Shown here piece by piece: positions 54,501-62,866 of a DNA stretch of 64,000 nt. The DNA comes from Pseudorhodoferax sp965279475 (GTDB lineage: Bacteria; Pseudomonadota; Gammaproteobacteria; Burkholderiales; Burkholderiaceae_C), in contig CBDIIA010000002.1 of NCBI GenBank assembly GCA_965279475.1, forward strand, positions 434,001 to 498,000, written 5' to 3'. The notes under the pieces were generated by a model. The model saw only the letters and a program-made list of their open reading frames with translations, was not told where the DNA came from and did not search any database. How positions within the stretch are numbered: position 1 is the stretch's first letter; every line of letters begins with the position of its first letter. The position numbers and the translations under genes are program-made.

Positions 54501-55958
54501 ATGTTCCCGACCGTCCGTTCGCGCCGTCCGCGCCTGTCCCACTGCTGGCTGGTGCCGGCGCTGTTGGCCATGGCACTGGGCGCTGCGGCGGCGCCGCCAG
54601 ACCGGCCGTTGCCGCCCGAGGTGGCCACGGCGCTGGCGCGCGCGCGGGTGCCGCGCGACGCCGTCAGCATGCTGGTGGCGCCGGTCGACGGACTCGGCCC
54701 GCCCCGGCTCGCGCACCGGGCAGAGTCGTCGATGAACCCGGCGTCGGTGATGAAACTCGTCACCACGCTGGCCGCACTCGACACGCTGGGCAGTGGCTTC
54801 ACCTGGAAGACCCGCTTCTACGCCGATGGCCCGGTGAACGCAGGCGTGCTGCAGGGCAACCTGTACGTGCGCGGCGGCGGCGACCCGAAGTTCGTGCTCG
54901 AACGCATCGACGCGGCCTTCAAGGACCTGCAGGCCCGCGGCGTGCAGCAGGTGCGCGGCGACATGGTGCTCGACAGCAGCATCTTCGAGACGATCTCCCG
55001 CAACCCCGCGGAGTTCGACGGCGAGCCGATGCGCCCCTACAACGCCACGCCCGACGGTCTGCTGGTCAACTTCAAGGCGCTGATCCTGACCTTCGTGCCG
55101 CAGCCGGATGGCAGCACGGCGCTGGTGAAGACCGAGCCGCCGATGGCCGGCGTGCAGGTCGACGCGAGCGTGCCGCTGAGCCGGCGCGCGTGCGGCGACT
55201 GGCGCAGCGAGGTGCAGGCCGACTTCTCCGATCCGAACTCCGTGCGCTTCGCCGGTGGCTACCCCGCCAAATGCGGTGAACGGGCCTGGCCCGTGGCCTA
55301 TGTCGACCCGGCGAGCTACGGCCGGCGGGTACTGCAGGCCATGTACACGGCGTCCGGAGGCATTCTCTCGGGCACGGTGCGCGAGGGGCGCACGCCGGCG
55401 CAGGCCCGCCTGCTGATGGAGGCCCCGTCGCTGCCGCTGTCCGACGTGATCGCCGACGTCAACAAGTTCAGCAACAACGTGATGGCGCAGCAGGTGTTTT
55501 TGACGCTGGGCGCCCAGGCACAGGGCCGTGGCACCCTGGTCGCCGCGCGCGAGGCGATCGGCAACTGGTGGCGCAGGTTCGTCGGCGCCAGCGTGCCGGC
55601 GCCGCTGCTCGACAACGGCTCGGGCCTGAGCCGCGAAGAGCGCATCACGGCGGCCGCGCTCGCCCAGATGCTGCAGCGCGCGGCCGGCCATGCCGAAGCC
55701 CAGGCCTTCCTCCAGTCGCTGTCGCTCGCGGGCGTCGACGGCACCACGCTGCGCATGCGCGAACGCGGGCTGGCACCGCATGCGATGGGCAATGCCCGGC
55801 TGAAGACCGGTTCGCTGCGCGACGTGGCCTCGGTCGCCGGCTACGCCACCGGTCGCAGCGGCCGGCGTTATGTGGTGATCGGCATCATCAACCACCCGTC
55901 CGCGCCCGAGGCCCGGCCGGCGCTGGACGCCATGGTCGAATGGGCGGTCAATGACTGA
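54501..55958 (+). CDS. dacB: D-alanyl-D-alanine carboxypeptidase/endopeptidase (PBP4, class C)
   Basis: Periplasmic penicillin-binding protein that trims and cleaves peptidoglycan. The 485-residue product has a signal peptide (residues 1-30), the SXXK motif S82-VMK, the SXN motif in KFSNNVMAQQV and the KTG motif KTGSLRDVASVAGYA near the C-terminus. The start at 54501 (MFPTVRSRRPRLSH) fits the leader; the longer open frame extends antisense to tsaB. Confidence 0.93.
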   Translation: MFPTVRSRRPRLSHCWLVPALLAMALGAAAAPPDRPLPPEVATALARARVPRDAVSMLVAPVDGLGPPRLAHRAESSMNPASVMKLVTTLAALDTLGSGFTWKTRFYADGPVNAGVLQGNLYVRGGGDPKFVLERIDAAFKDLQARGVQQVRGDMVLDSSIFETISRNPAEFDGEPMRPYNATPDGLLVNFKALILTFVPQPDGSTALVKTEPPMAGVQVDASVPLSRRACGDWRSEVQADFSDPNSVRFAGGYPAKCGERAWPVAYVDPASYGRRVLQAMYTASGGILSGTVREGRTPAQARLLMEAPSLPLSDVIADVNKFSNNVMAQQVFLTLGAQAQGRGTLVAAREAIGNWWRRFVGASVPAPLLDNGSGLSREERITAAALAQMLQRAAGHAEAQAFLQSLSLAGVDGTTLRMRERGLAPHAMGNARLKTGSLRDVASVAGYATGRSGRRYVVIGIINHPSAPEARPALDAMVEWAVND

Positions 55959-56003
55959 GCGGCGGTGTCGATGCCCGGTCGGCCGGCAAAGGAGCGTTGG
56001 CCC

Positions 56004-56285
56004 ATGAGCTGGTCCGACCTGATCGGCTACCTGGCGGCGAGCCTGACGACCGTGAGTTTCGCGCCGCAGGCTTGGCTCACGTTCCGCACGCGCGACGTGC
56101 GGGGCATCTCGCTCGGCATGTACAGCGTGTTCACGGTCGGCATCGCGATGTGGCTGGCCTACGGCTGGCTGATCCAGGCCTGGCCGGTGGTGATCGCCAA
56201 CACCATCACACTGGTGCTGGCGGCCAGCATCCTGGCGATGAAACTGCTGTTCCGTGACGACCCGCAGCGCTCGGACGGCGTCTGA
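56004..56285 (+). CDS. SemiSWEET sugar transporter
   Basis: A 93-residue three-helix protein, one half of a SWEET sugar uniporter. It has the PQ-loop motif in TTVSFAPQAWLTFRTRDVRGIS and the second block WLAYGWLIQAWPVVIANTITLVLA. GGAG lies about 12 bases before the ATG. Functions as a dimer for glucose or sucrose flux in characterised homologues. It ends 28 bases before the opposing SGNH gene. Confidence 0.88.
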   Translation: MSWSDLIGYLAASLTTVSFAPQAWLTFRTRDVRGISLGMYSVFTVGIAMWLAYGWLIQAWPVVIANTITLVLAASILAMKLLFRDDPQRSDGV

Positions 56286-56313
56286 TCGACGGAGCGCCCT
56301 GGAACCACTCGAT

Positions 56314-57270
56314 TTACCAGCGTTGGCGGATACGGTCGTAGGCGTAGGAGCCGAACAGCCGGTTCGCGATCGGCGTCATGTAGACCGCGTCGGCAAACAT
56401 GTACTGGTTGTAGTCGATGCCCGAGATGAGGGTCGACGTGGTGCACTTGGTCGAGTTGATCTGCCCCGTGCCGATGCCGATGCCCGTGCCGCTGTCCACC
56501 GACGTGCAGGTCGGGGTGACCGCGTTGGTCAACCCGTAGCTCGACGGGCTGGTGGCCAGCAGATTGAAGTAGTAGGCCGCATCGACGTACAACACCGTGG
56601 CACCGAGGTCGACCACCGACACCAGGAAGGCTTCATTGAAGCGCAGGCTGGCGTTGATCAACACACTGGTCTTGCTGGTGGCGGTGGCCCAGGGGCTGAT
56701 GCCGAGGTTGTAGGCACCGATCACGACCACGTGCTTGCTGCCCGCCGTGACGAGGCGGCGCGCCTGCGCGCCGAGATCGCGGCCTGCCTGCTGCAGGCGC
56801 GCCGTCATCTGCGCTTCGGTCTGCGTGCCCGCATTGAAGGCGACCGCTTCGGTCAGCACATCGGCGACGCCGGCGCTGACGATCACCAGATCGCTGTCGC
56901 TGAGCGTCTTGCTGGCCAGGAAGCTGTCGATCTGCTGCGTGACCGTGGGTGTGGTCGCGTCGCCGGCGGCATCCGGCGTGAGCGTGACACGGGCACTGCC
57001 CTTGCCATACGCCAGGCCACCGCTGGCCGACGCCGTGATCGGCAGCGTGTAGCTGGTGGCGATCTGCTCGAGCGGGGTGTTCACGCTGCCGTCGTTGACC
57101 GTGTAACGGGCGCCGCGCTGGGCCAGGTCCGCCGTGGCGTCGCCGAACGAAACGATGCGTGCGGGCTTGAACGCCGATTCCGTGGTGCTGGAACCGCAGG
57201 CCGTCAACAGCGCCACCGATACGCAGGCCACCATCGTTGCGACGACGCGCCGCAGGAAATAACCAGTCAT
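56314..57270 (-). CDS. SGNH/GDSL-fold lipoprotein lacking canonical catalytic residues
   Basis: A 318-residue putative lipoprotein (lipobox LTAC, Cys25). Block I of the GDSL family appears as VSFGDATADLA, with Ala45 where the catalytic Ser is expected; block III reads VSAGVADVL with Ala instead of Asn; and the C-terminal DXXH block reads FADAVYMTP with Tyr297 for His. The fold is otherwise SGNH-like and YTVN is shared with a Burkholderiales subfamily. Probably not a Ser hydrolase. GGAGAGAG precedes the ATG. Confidence 0.82.
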   Translation of the reverse strand: MTGYFLRRVVATMVACVSVALLTACGSSTTESAFKPARIVSFGDATADLAQRGARYTVNDGSVNTPLEQIATSYTLPITASASGGLAYGKGSARVTLTPDAAGDATTPTVTQQIDSFLASKTLSDSDLVIVSAGVADVLTEAVAFNAGTQTEAQMTARLQQAGRDLGAQARRLVTAGSKHVVVIGAYNLGISPWATATSKTSVLINASLRFNEAFLVSVVDLGATVLYVDAAYYFNLLATSPSSYGLTNAVTPTCTSVDSGTGIGIGTGQINSTKCTTSTLISGIDYNQYMFADAVYMTPIANRLFGSYAYDRIRQRW

Positions 57271-57354
57271 TGATCTCTCTCCAAAATTGAGGCTAGTTTA
57301 ACGAGCACGGCCAAAGCGCTGTAACTGCCCGGTAAAGCCGGTCCGGCGCTGGCC

Positions 57355-58380
57355 TCAAGCGGCCGATGCGCGTTGCAGGCGGTCGCGCACGCCTTCCCAC
57401 TCGGGGGTGTCGGGCGGCGTCTCGATCCAGATCAGCCGCACACCTTCGGCATCGAAGGTCCGCAGCACCGCGAACAGCTGCTGCGCCGCGGCGGCGGCAT
57501 CGTCGGGCATGCGCCGGCGCACCACGCGCGACGAGCGGCTCTTGAGAATCGCCCGCGCATAGACCGCCACAGTCGGCGGACCGGGAGGGGTGGCGTCGAT
57601 CTCGGCCCCCAGCACGTCGAGCGCGGTCTGCAGCGCGCGCGCCGGCATCAGTCGCACGGCCGCCTTGGGCGCGTAGTGCGCCGCAAGCGTGCCCGACGCG
57701 CGGGGGTCGGCCTGCGCCAGCTCTTCGCGGGTGCGCAGCGCCATGCCGCAGGCCTGCTCGATCTGCACCCGGTCGATGCTGCCGGGCCGCAGCAGCACCG
57801 GCGCGCCGCGCGTGCAGTCGACGATGGTCGACTCGATGCCGACATCGCAGGGGCCGCCGTCCAGCACCAGCAGGCCGGCATCGAACTCCTGTTCGACATG
57901 GGCGGCCGTGGTCGGGCTCACGCGGCCGAACTGGTTGGCGCTGGGCGCCGCGACGCCGTGCACACCCAACTTTTCGGCTGCGGCCAGCACCGCCTGCGCG
58001 ACCGGGTGCGAGGGGCAGCGCAGGCCGATCGAGTCCTGGCCGCCGGCAGCCAAGGCGCCCACGCCGTCGCGGCGCGGCAGGATCACGGTCAACGGTCCGG
58101 GAAAGAACGCCAGGATCAGTTTTTCGGCGAAATCGGGCACGCTGGCCGCGAAGTAGCCGACGCCCGGCGGCACACCGCCGCGGCCCGGCGCCACGTGCAC
58201 GATCAACGGGTGGTCGCTGGGCCGGCCTTTCGCCGCAAAGATCTTCGCGACCGCCGCATCGTTGCCCGCGTCAGCGGCCAGGCCATAGACGGTCTCGGTC
58301 GGCAGGCCGAGCAGATCGCCGTCGGCCAACGCCCGGGCGGCGCGGTCGATGGCATCGGGTGCCTGGGCATCGACGATCAT
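57355..58380 (-). CDS. tsaC: L-threonylcarbamoyladenylate synthase (Sua5/YwlC type)
   Basis: Makes threonylcarbamoyl-AMP for tRNA t6A. The 341-residue product is the long Sua5 form: an N-terminal YrdC domain (1-200; GLPTETVYGLAADA, KGRPSDHPLIVH, SANQFGRVSPTTA) and a C-terminal Sua5 domain (about 230-341). TsaB is encoded nearby at 53.7-54.5 kb. It is followed (downstream) by the SGNH gene and preceded by purK 15 bases upstream in the same orientation. Confidence 0.95.
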   Translation of the reverse strand: MIVDAQAPDAIDRAARALADGDLLGLPTETVYGLAADAGNDAAVAKIFAAKGRPSDHPLIVHVAPGRGGVPPGVGYFAASVPDFAEKLILAFFPGPLTVILPRRDGVGALAAGGQDSIGLRCPSHPVAQAVLAAAEKLGVHGVAAPSANQFGRVSPTTAAHVEQEFDAGLLVLDGGPCDVGIESTIVDCTRGAPVLLRPGSIDRVQIEQACGMALRTREELAQADPRASGTLAAHYAPKAAVRLMPARALQTALDVLGAEIDATPPGPPTVAVYARAILKSRSSRVVRRRMPDDAAAAAQQLFAVLRTFDAEGVRLIWIETPPDTPEWEGVRDRLQRASAA

Positions 58381-58395
58381 GCGTGGTCCGCCCGT

Positions 58396-59619
58396 TCAGA
58401 AGGCCGCGATGCCCAGCAGCGCCGCTGCCTGCAGGGCGGTCGCCTGCACAGCCTCAGGCGTGGCGCCGGTGATGTTCAGATGGCCCATTTTGCGGCCGCG
58501 GCTGGCCTTGAGCTTGCCGTAGAGGTGCAGATGCGTGCCGGGCAACGCCAGCACGGCGCTCCAGGGCGGCGTGGCAGCCTCCTGCACGGCTTGCGGCCGC
58601 ACGGCATTGGCATCAAACCACAGGTCGCCCAGCAGGTTCAGCATGCACGCCGGGCTGTGCTGGCGCGGCGGCACCAGCGGCAGGCCCGCGAGCGTGCGCA
58701 CCTGCAGCTCGAACTGCGACACGTCGCAGGCATCCATCGTGTAGTGGCCGCTGTTGTGCGGCCGGGGCGCGATCTCGTTGACCACCAGGTCGGCCTCGCC
58801 GCCGCCCTGCAGCAGGAAGAACTCGACGCACAGCACGCCCACGTACTGCAGGCCTTCGGCGATCGAGCGCGCGGCGGCCACGGCACGCGCCGCCTGCGCC
58901 GCGGGCACGGCACCAGCGTGCACCGTGGTGACGGCCAGGATGCCGTCGCGGTGCAGGTTGTGCTGCACCGGAAACTGCACCATCTGCCCGTCGCGGCCAC
59001 GGGCCACGATCACCGAGCACTCGCCGGCCAGCGGCAGCATCTTCTCGAGCACACACGGCACCTGCTTCAGGCCGTCCCAGGCGGCCGCCAGTTCGGCGCG
59101 CGTGCGCACCCGCACCTGGCCCTTGCCGTCATAACCCAGGCGGCTGGTCTTCAGGATGCCCGGCAGCAACGCATCGCCGACGGCCGCCAGCTGCGCGGGC
59201 GTCTCGATCACGGCATAGGGTACACAGGGGACGCCGCAGCGGTCAAAGTGGGCCTTTTCGCGCGCGCGGTCCTGCGCGATCGCGACGGCCGCGGCGCTCG
59301 GGGCCACGGGACGCGTCTCGGCCAGCGTGGCCAGCGCGGGGGCGGGCACGTTCTCGAATTCGGTGGTGATCGCATCGCTGCGCGCGGCCAGCTCGGCCAG
59401 GCCGGCGGCGTCCTGGTAGTCGGTCGCCACGTGGTAGTGGCTGACGCGGCCAGCAGGGCTGCCGGCATCGGGGTCGAGCACCGCGGTGAAGTAGCCCATG
59501 CGCTGGGCCGCGTGCACGAACATGCGGCCGAGTTGCCCCCCGCCCATCACCCCGAGCGTCGCGCCCGGCAGCAGGACCGGCGAGCGCGCGGAGCCATCGC
59601 TCTCCGGCGCGACGCTCAT
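58396..59619 (-). CDS. purK: N5-carboxyaminoimidazole ribonucleotide synthase
   Basis: ATP-grasp enzyme that converts AIR to N5-CAIR in purine synthesis. The 407-residue product has ATLGVMGGGQLGRMFVHAAQ, the nucleotide-binding LKTSRLGYDGKGQVRV and EIAPRPHNSGHYTMDAC, the family's C-terminal block. Overlaps purE by four bases (ATGA), typical of purEK operons. Confidence 0.96.
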   Translation of the reverse strand: MSVAPESDGSARSPVLLPGATLGVMGGGQLGRMFVHAAQRMGYFTAVLDPDAGSPAGRVSHYHVATDYQDAAGLAELAARSDAITTEFENVPAPALATLAETRPVAPSAAAVAIAQDRAREKAHFDRCGVPCVPYAVIETPAQLAAVGDALLPGILKTSRLGYDGKGQVRVRTRAELAAAWDGLKQVPCVLEKMLPLAGECSVIVARGRDGQMVQFPVQHNLHRDGILAVTTVHAGAVPAAQAARAVAAARSIAEGLQYVGVLCVEFFLLQGGGEADLVVNEIAPRPHNSGHYTMDACDVSQFELQVRTLAGLPLVPPRQHSPACMLNLLGDLWFDANAVRPQAVQEAATPPWSAVLALPGTHLHLYGKLKASRGRKMGHLNITGATPEAVQATALQAAALLGIAAF

Positions 59620-60119
59620 GCCGTGCCCCCGGCCGGCGGCAGCTGCATGGCGCGGGCGGCCTCGGTCTGCGCGGCGCGGAAGGCATCGAGCCGCGCACGC
59701 AACGCCGCATCCTGGGTCGCGAGCATCGCCACGGCGAACAGGGCCGCGTTCGCAGCACCCGCAGCACCGATCGCGAAGGTCGCCACGGGAATACCCTTGG
59801 GCATCTGCACGATGCTGTGCAGCGAATCGACCCCTTGAAGATGCCGGCTCGCGACCGGCACGCCCAGCACCGGCACCGTCGTCTTGGCGGCCAGCATGCC
59901 AGGCAAATGCGCAGCCCCACCGGCACCTGCGATGATGGCCTGCAGCCCGCGCGACACGGCGGCTTCGGCGTAAGCGAACATGTCGTCCGGCATGCGGTGC
60001 GCCGAGACGACCCGGGCTTCGTGGGCAATTCCGAATTGCTGGAGAATCCCGACTGCGTGTTGCATGGTGTCCCAGTCGCTGCTGGAGCCCATGACGATGC
60101 CGATCTGTAGTGCGCTCAT
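59616..60119 (-). CDS. purE: N5-CAIR mutase
   Basis: Isomerises N5-CAIR to CAIR. The 167-residue product has the IGIVMGSSSDWDTM N-terminus, VVSAHRMPDDMFAYA with the catalytic His, and IIAGAGGAAHLPGMLA. Length is standard. Divergent from the YbbN-like gene across a 35-base gap; downstream purK is coupled by overlap. Confidence 0.96.
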   Translation of the reverse strand: MSALQIGIVMGSSSDWDTMQHAVGILQQFGIAHEARVVSAHRMPDDMFAYAEAAVSRGLQAIIAGAGGAAHLPGMLAAKTTVPVLGVPVASRHLQGVDSLHSIVQMPKGIPVATFAIGAAGAANAALFAVAMLATQDAALRARLDAFRAAQTEAARAMQLPPAGGTA

Positions 60120-60154
60120 TTCCGAATTTTACTTTTCACCTCAGGTGCTTTCCG

Positions 60155-61123
60155 ATGATTGACATCACTCTCGACAACTTCCAGGCCGATCTCATCGATG
60201 CGTCTGCAAACCAGCCCGTGCTGCTGGACATCTGGGCCGAGTGGTGCGGCCCCTGCAAACAGCTCGGGCCCGTGCTCGAGAAACTCGAGCGCGACTACGA
60301 CGGACGCTTCCTGCTGGCCAAGCTCGACGCCGACAAGGTGCCGCAGATCGCGCAGCAGCTGAGCCAGATGTTCGGCGTGCGCAGCATTCCGTTCTGCGTG
60401 ATGTTCTCGGGCGGCCAGCCGGTGGACGGTTTCGTCGGTGCGATCCCCGAACCGCAGATCCGCGAGTTCCTCGACAAGCACGTGCCCGCCGAAGACGAGC
60501 TGGCCAGCGCCGGCGACGCCGAAGAAGCGCAGGACCTGCTCGCCTCCGGCGACACCGATGCCGCGCTGGTCAAGCTGCAGGAGGCGTTGGCCATCAACCC
60601 GGCGAACGACGACGCGCGGTTCGACTACGTGCGCCTGCTGATCGATGCCGGCCACCTGGAGGACGCGGGGGCGGCGCTGCAGCCGGCTCTGGTGCAGATC
60701 CCGGTCCAGCTGCGCTTCGAGGCGCTGGCCCACTGGCGCGCGGCGCTGGTCTTCGTCGAGGGCGATCCGCGCAAGGACTGGAGCGTGGAGCAGTTCGACG
60801 CGAAGATCGCCGAGAACAAGCGCGACTTCGACACCCGCTTCGCCAAGAGCCGCGTGCTGATGGCGCGCGGCGAGTGGACGGCCGCGATGGAAGAACTGCT
60901 TGAGATCATCATGCGCGACAAGAAGTGGGGCGACGAGGCACCGCGCAAGGCCTACGTCGCCATCCTCGAGCTGCTGAGCCCGGCCAAGCCTAAGCCCGGC
61001 GCGGAAGCCACGGGCAAGACCGCCGGCGGCATCGAACTCACCGGCAAGGCGGCCATGGCGGAAGACCCGCAGGCCGCCCTGGTCTCCAGCTACCGGCGCA
61101 AGCTCAGCATGATGCTGAACTAA
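60155..61123 (+). CDS. Thioredoxin-domain co-chaperone, YbbN/CnoX-like
   Basis: A 322-residue protein: N-terminal thioredoxin fold with a complete redox motif WCGPC (residues 30-34, in WAEWCGPCKQLGPVLE), then a TPR-like helical C-terminal domain (about 130-290; AEEAQDLLASGDTDAALVKL, HLEDAGAALQ). E. coli YbbN lacks the second Cys (SXXC), while the Burkholderiales form has CXXC. It likely transfers substrates to GroEL/DnaK as CnoX does; this is by family. ATG at 60155. Confidence 0.9.
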   Translation: MIDITLDNFQADLIDASANQPVLLDIWAEWCGPCKQLGPVLEKLERDYDGRFLLAKLDADKVPQIAQQLSQMFGVRSIPFCVMFSGGQPVDGFVGAIPEPQIREFLDKHVPAEDELASAGDAEEAQDLLASGDTDAALVKLQEALAINPANDDARFDYVRLLIDAGHLEDAGAALQPALVQIPVQLRFEALAHWRAALVFVEGDPRKDWSVEQFDAKIAENKRDFDTRFAKSRVLMARGEWTAAMEELLEIIMRDKKWGDEAPRKAYVAILELLSPAKPKPGAEATGKTAGGIELTGKAAMAEDPQAALVSSYRRKLSMMLN

Positions 61124-61142
61124 CCGACCGCCCCGGCGAGAC

Positions 61143-62036
61143 TCAGGCCGTGAGCCTCTGCCAGGCTTCCTGGTACTTGGCGGCGGTCTTCTCGACCACT
61201 TCGTTCGGTAACCGCGGCGCGGGCGGCGTCTTGTCCCAGGGTTTGCCGTCGATACGCACCTGCTCCAGCCAGTCGCGCACGAACTGCTTGTCGTAGCTTG
61301 GCGGGTTGATGCCTTCCTGGTAGCTCTCGGCGGGCCAGAAGCGCGACGAATCGGGCGTGAGCACCTCGTCCATCAGGTACAGCTGGCCGGCGGCATCGAG
61401 GCCGAACTCGAACTTGGTGTCGGCGATGATGATGCCCTTGGTCAGCGCGATCTTGGCGGCGGCTTCGTAGATCGCAATGCTGGTGTCGCGAATCCGCGCG
61501 GCAAGATCCGGCCCGACGATGGCGACGACCTTGGCGTAGTCGATGTTCTCGTCGTGCGAGCCCGCTTCGGCCTTGGCCGCCGGTGTAAAGATCGGCGCCG
61601 GCAGCTTGCTGGCGTTGCGCAGACCCGGCGGCAGCGGCACGCCGCAGACGGCCCGGCTTTCCTGGTACTCCTTCCAGCCGCTGCCGGCCAGGTAGCCACG
61701 CACCACGGCTTCGACCGGAATCGGCTGCAGCCGCTTCACCAGCATCGAGCGGCCCTGCACCTGCGGCACCTCGGCGGGCGTCACCACGCTCTCGGGCGCG
61801 TCGCCGGTCAGGTGGTTGGGGCACAGATGGCCGAGCTTGTCGAACCAGAACAGCGCCATCTGCGTCAGCAGCGCGCCCTTGCCGGGAATCGGCTCGCCCA
61901 TGATGACGTCGAACGCGCTGATGCGGTCGCTGGCCACCATCAGGATGCGGTCGCTGCCCACGGCGTAGTTGTCGCGGACCTTGCCGCGGGCGAGCAGCGG
62001 GAGGCTGGTGATGGAGGAGGTGTGGACGGTGGTCAT
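61143..62036 (-). CDS. purC: SAICAR synthase
   Basis: Joins aspartate to CAIR in purine synthesis. The 297-residue product has LLARGKVRDNYAVGSDRILMVASDRISAFD (within residues 15-44), the conserved VEAVVRGYLAGSGWKEY and LMDEVLTPDSSRFWP. This is the long (about 295-residue) purC type. Its ATG overlaps the vapC stop (ATGA), so it may be partly translated with the toxin gene; the main promoter was not identified. Confidence 0.95.
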   Translation of the reverse strand: MTTVHTSSITSLPLLARGKVRDNYAVGSDRILMVASDRISAFDVIMGEPIPGKGALLTQMALFWFDKLGHLCPNHLTGDAPESVVTPAEVPQVQGRSMLVKRLQPIPVEAVVRGYLAGSGWKEYQESRAVCGVPLPPGLRNASKLPAPIFTPAAKAEAGSHDENIDYAKVVAIVGPDLAARIRDTSIAIYEAAAKIALTKGIIIADTKFEFGLDAAGQLYLMDEVLTPDSSRFWPAESYQEGINPPSYDKQFVRDWLEQVRIDGKPWDKTPPAPRLPNEVVEKTAAKYQEAWQRLTA

Positions 62037-62428
62037 AGAAGTCTCAGGCGGGGTTCGATCGTGGCGATCGCAAGGAAGTCGCGGTCCGCATGCAGCAGCG
62101 GTTCGCGTGCCTCGATGGCGCAGGCGGCAATGATGCAATCGTTGGGACTGCGGATGGTAATGCCCTGCCAGCGGCAACGGGCATACAGCATGGCAGCCTG
62201 ACGCGCGTTTTCACGTGCGTCTTCGGGGGTGAACGGGGGAACGAGGTCGAGCTGTGCCTGCAGGCGCATGAAGTGCTGCGGGTCGCGCGCGCCCTGCAGA
62301 ACTTCCTGGTACACCACGTCGGGCATGCGCAAGGCCTCGCCGCGGGTCAGCGCACGCCGCAACCGCAGGTCGACCGCCGAACCCGTGGAGCGCAAGAGCT
62401 GGATCCATGCGGACGAGTCCGCAATCAT
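62033..62428 (-). CDS. vapC: PIN-domain ribonuclease toxin VapC
   Basis: A 131-residue PIN-domain protein with the acidic quartet of VapC toxins: Asp4 (IADSSAWIQ), Glu in YQEVLQGAR, Asp in SPNDCIIAACA and Asp in LLHADRDF. It would cleave tRNA or rRNA unless blocked by VapB. It overlaps vapB by four bases upstream and purC by four bases downstream, placing a toxin gene inside the purine operon. Confidence 0.9.
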   Translation of the reverse strand: MIADSSAWIQLLRSTGSAVDLRLRRALTRGEALRMPDVVYQEVLQGARDPQHFMRLQAQLDLVPPFTPEDARENARQAAMLYARCRWQGITIRSPNDCIIAACAIEAREPLLHADRDFLAIATIEPRLRLL

Positions 62429-62775
62429 GCGGGCCGCTTCGGCGCGCGACGGACAACAGTCGTGGCTGCGCCTTTGGGCGCGCGTGTGCCCGCCTTCTTG
62501 CGAGCACCCGTAGATTCTGGAACGCCATACGACGCGACCGGCTCCATCACCAGATGCGGCGCTTCATCGTGCAAGCCCGTGAACAAGGCCTTGGGATCGT
62601 AGTCGTCGGCCAGCACGCCGCTGCCCGCCAGAGCCAGCAGGCCCGTGTAGTCGGGCTTGCGCACATAGGCGCGCAACGCGGCCTCGACGGCAGCTTTCTT
62701 GGTCTTGACGCCGGCGCGTGCCATGGCCTTGGCGATCAGTTGATCGTCTATGACGATATTGGTACGGGTATTCAT
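62425..62775 (-). CDS. vapB: VapB-type antitoxin with extended basic C-terminus
   Basis: A 116-residue protein: residues 1-40 (TRTNIVIDDQLIAKAMARAG, KTKKAAVEAALRAYV) match the VapB ribbon-helix-helix DNA-binding domain; the toxin-neutralising middle follows; then residues 90-116 are Lys/Arg/Ala-rich (KKAGTRAPK, VRRAPKRPA), longer than usual (VapB is about 65-85). It is the first gene of the pair and overlaps vapC by four bases. Confidence 0.83.
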   Translation of the reverse strand: MNTRTNIVIDDQLIAKAMARAGVKTKKAAVEAALRAYVRKPDYTGLLALAGSGVLADDYDPKALFTGLHDEAPHLVMEPVASYGVPESTGARKKAGTRAPKGAATTVVRRAPKRPA

Positions 62776-62783
62776 GAGGCGCT

Positions 62784-62810
62784 CTCCATACACATCCGAT
62801 GTGTATGGAG
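62784..62810 (-). promoter_or_regulatory. vapBC operator: perfect 13-bp inverted repeat
   Basis: CTCCATACACATC (62784-62796) and its exact reverse complement (62798-62810) are separated by one base, eight bases upstream of the vapB ATG. On the minus strand CATAAT (62812-62817), a 5/6 -10 box, directly abuts it, so the transcription start falls in the repeat. This is the expected site for VapBC autorepression. Confidence 0.85.
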
Positions 62811-62822
62811 AATTATGCCCGC

Positions 62823-62846
62823 AAAAAAGCCACCGCGAAGGGTGGC
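62823..62846 (-). terminator. Intrinsic terminator of fba
   Basis: On the minus strand GCCACC (62841-62846) pairs with GGTGGC (62829-62834) across the loop CTTCGC, then six T residues (62823-62828). It starts 20 bases after the fba stop and lies between fba and the vapBC promoter, isolating the two units. Confidence 0.9.
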
Positions 62847-62866
62847 CTGCATCGGGCTGGTCGGCG

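Noticed and set aside
57373..59838. 821-codon plus-strand frame over tsaC and purK
   Set aside because: Antisense to two confidently identified genes, rich in His/Arg/Gly as shadows are, no recognisable motif.
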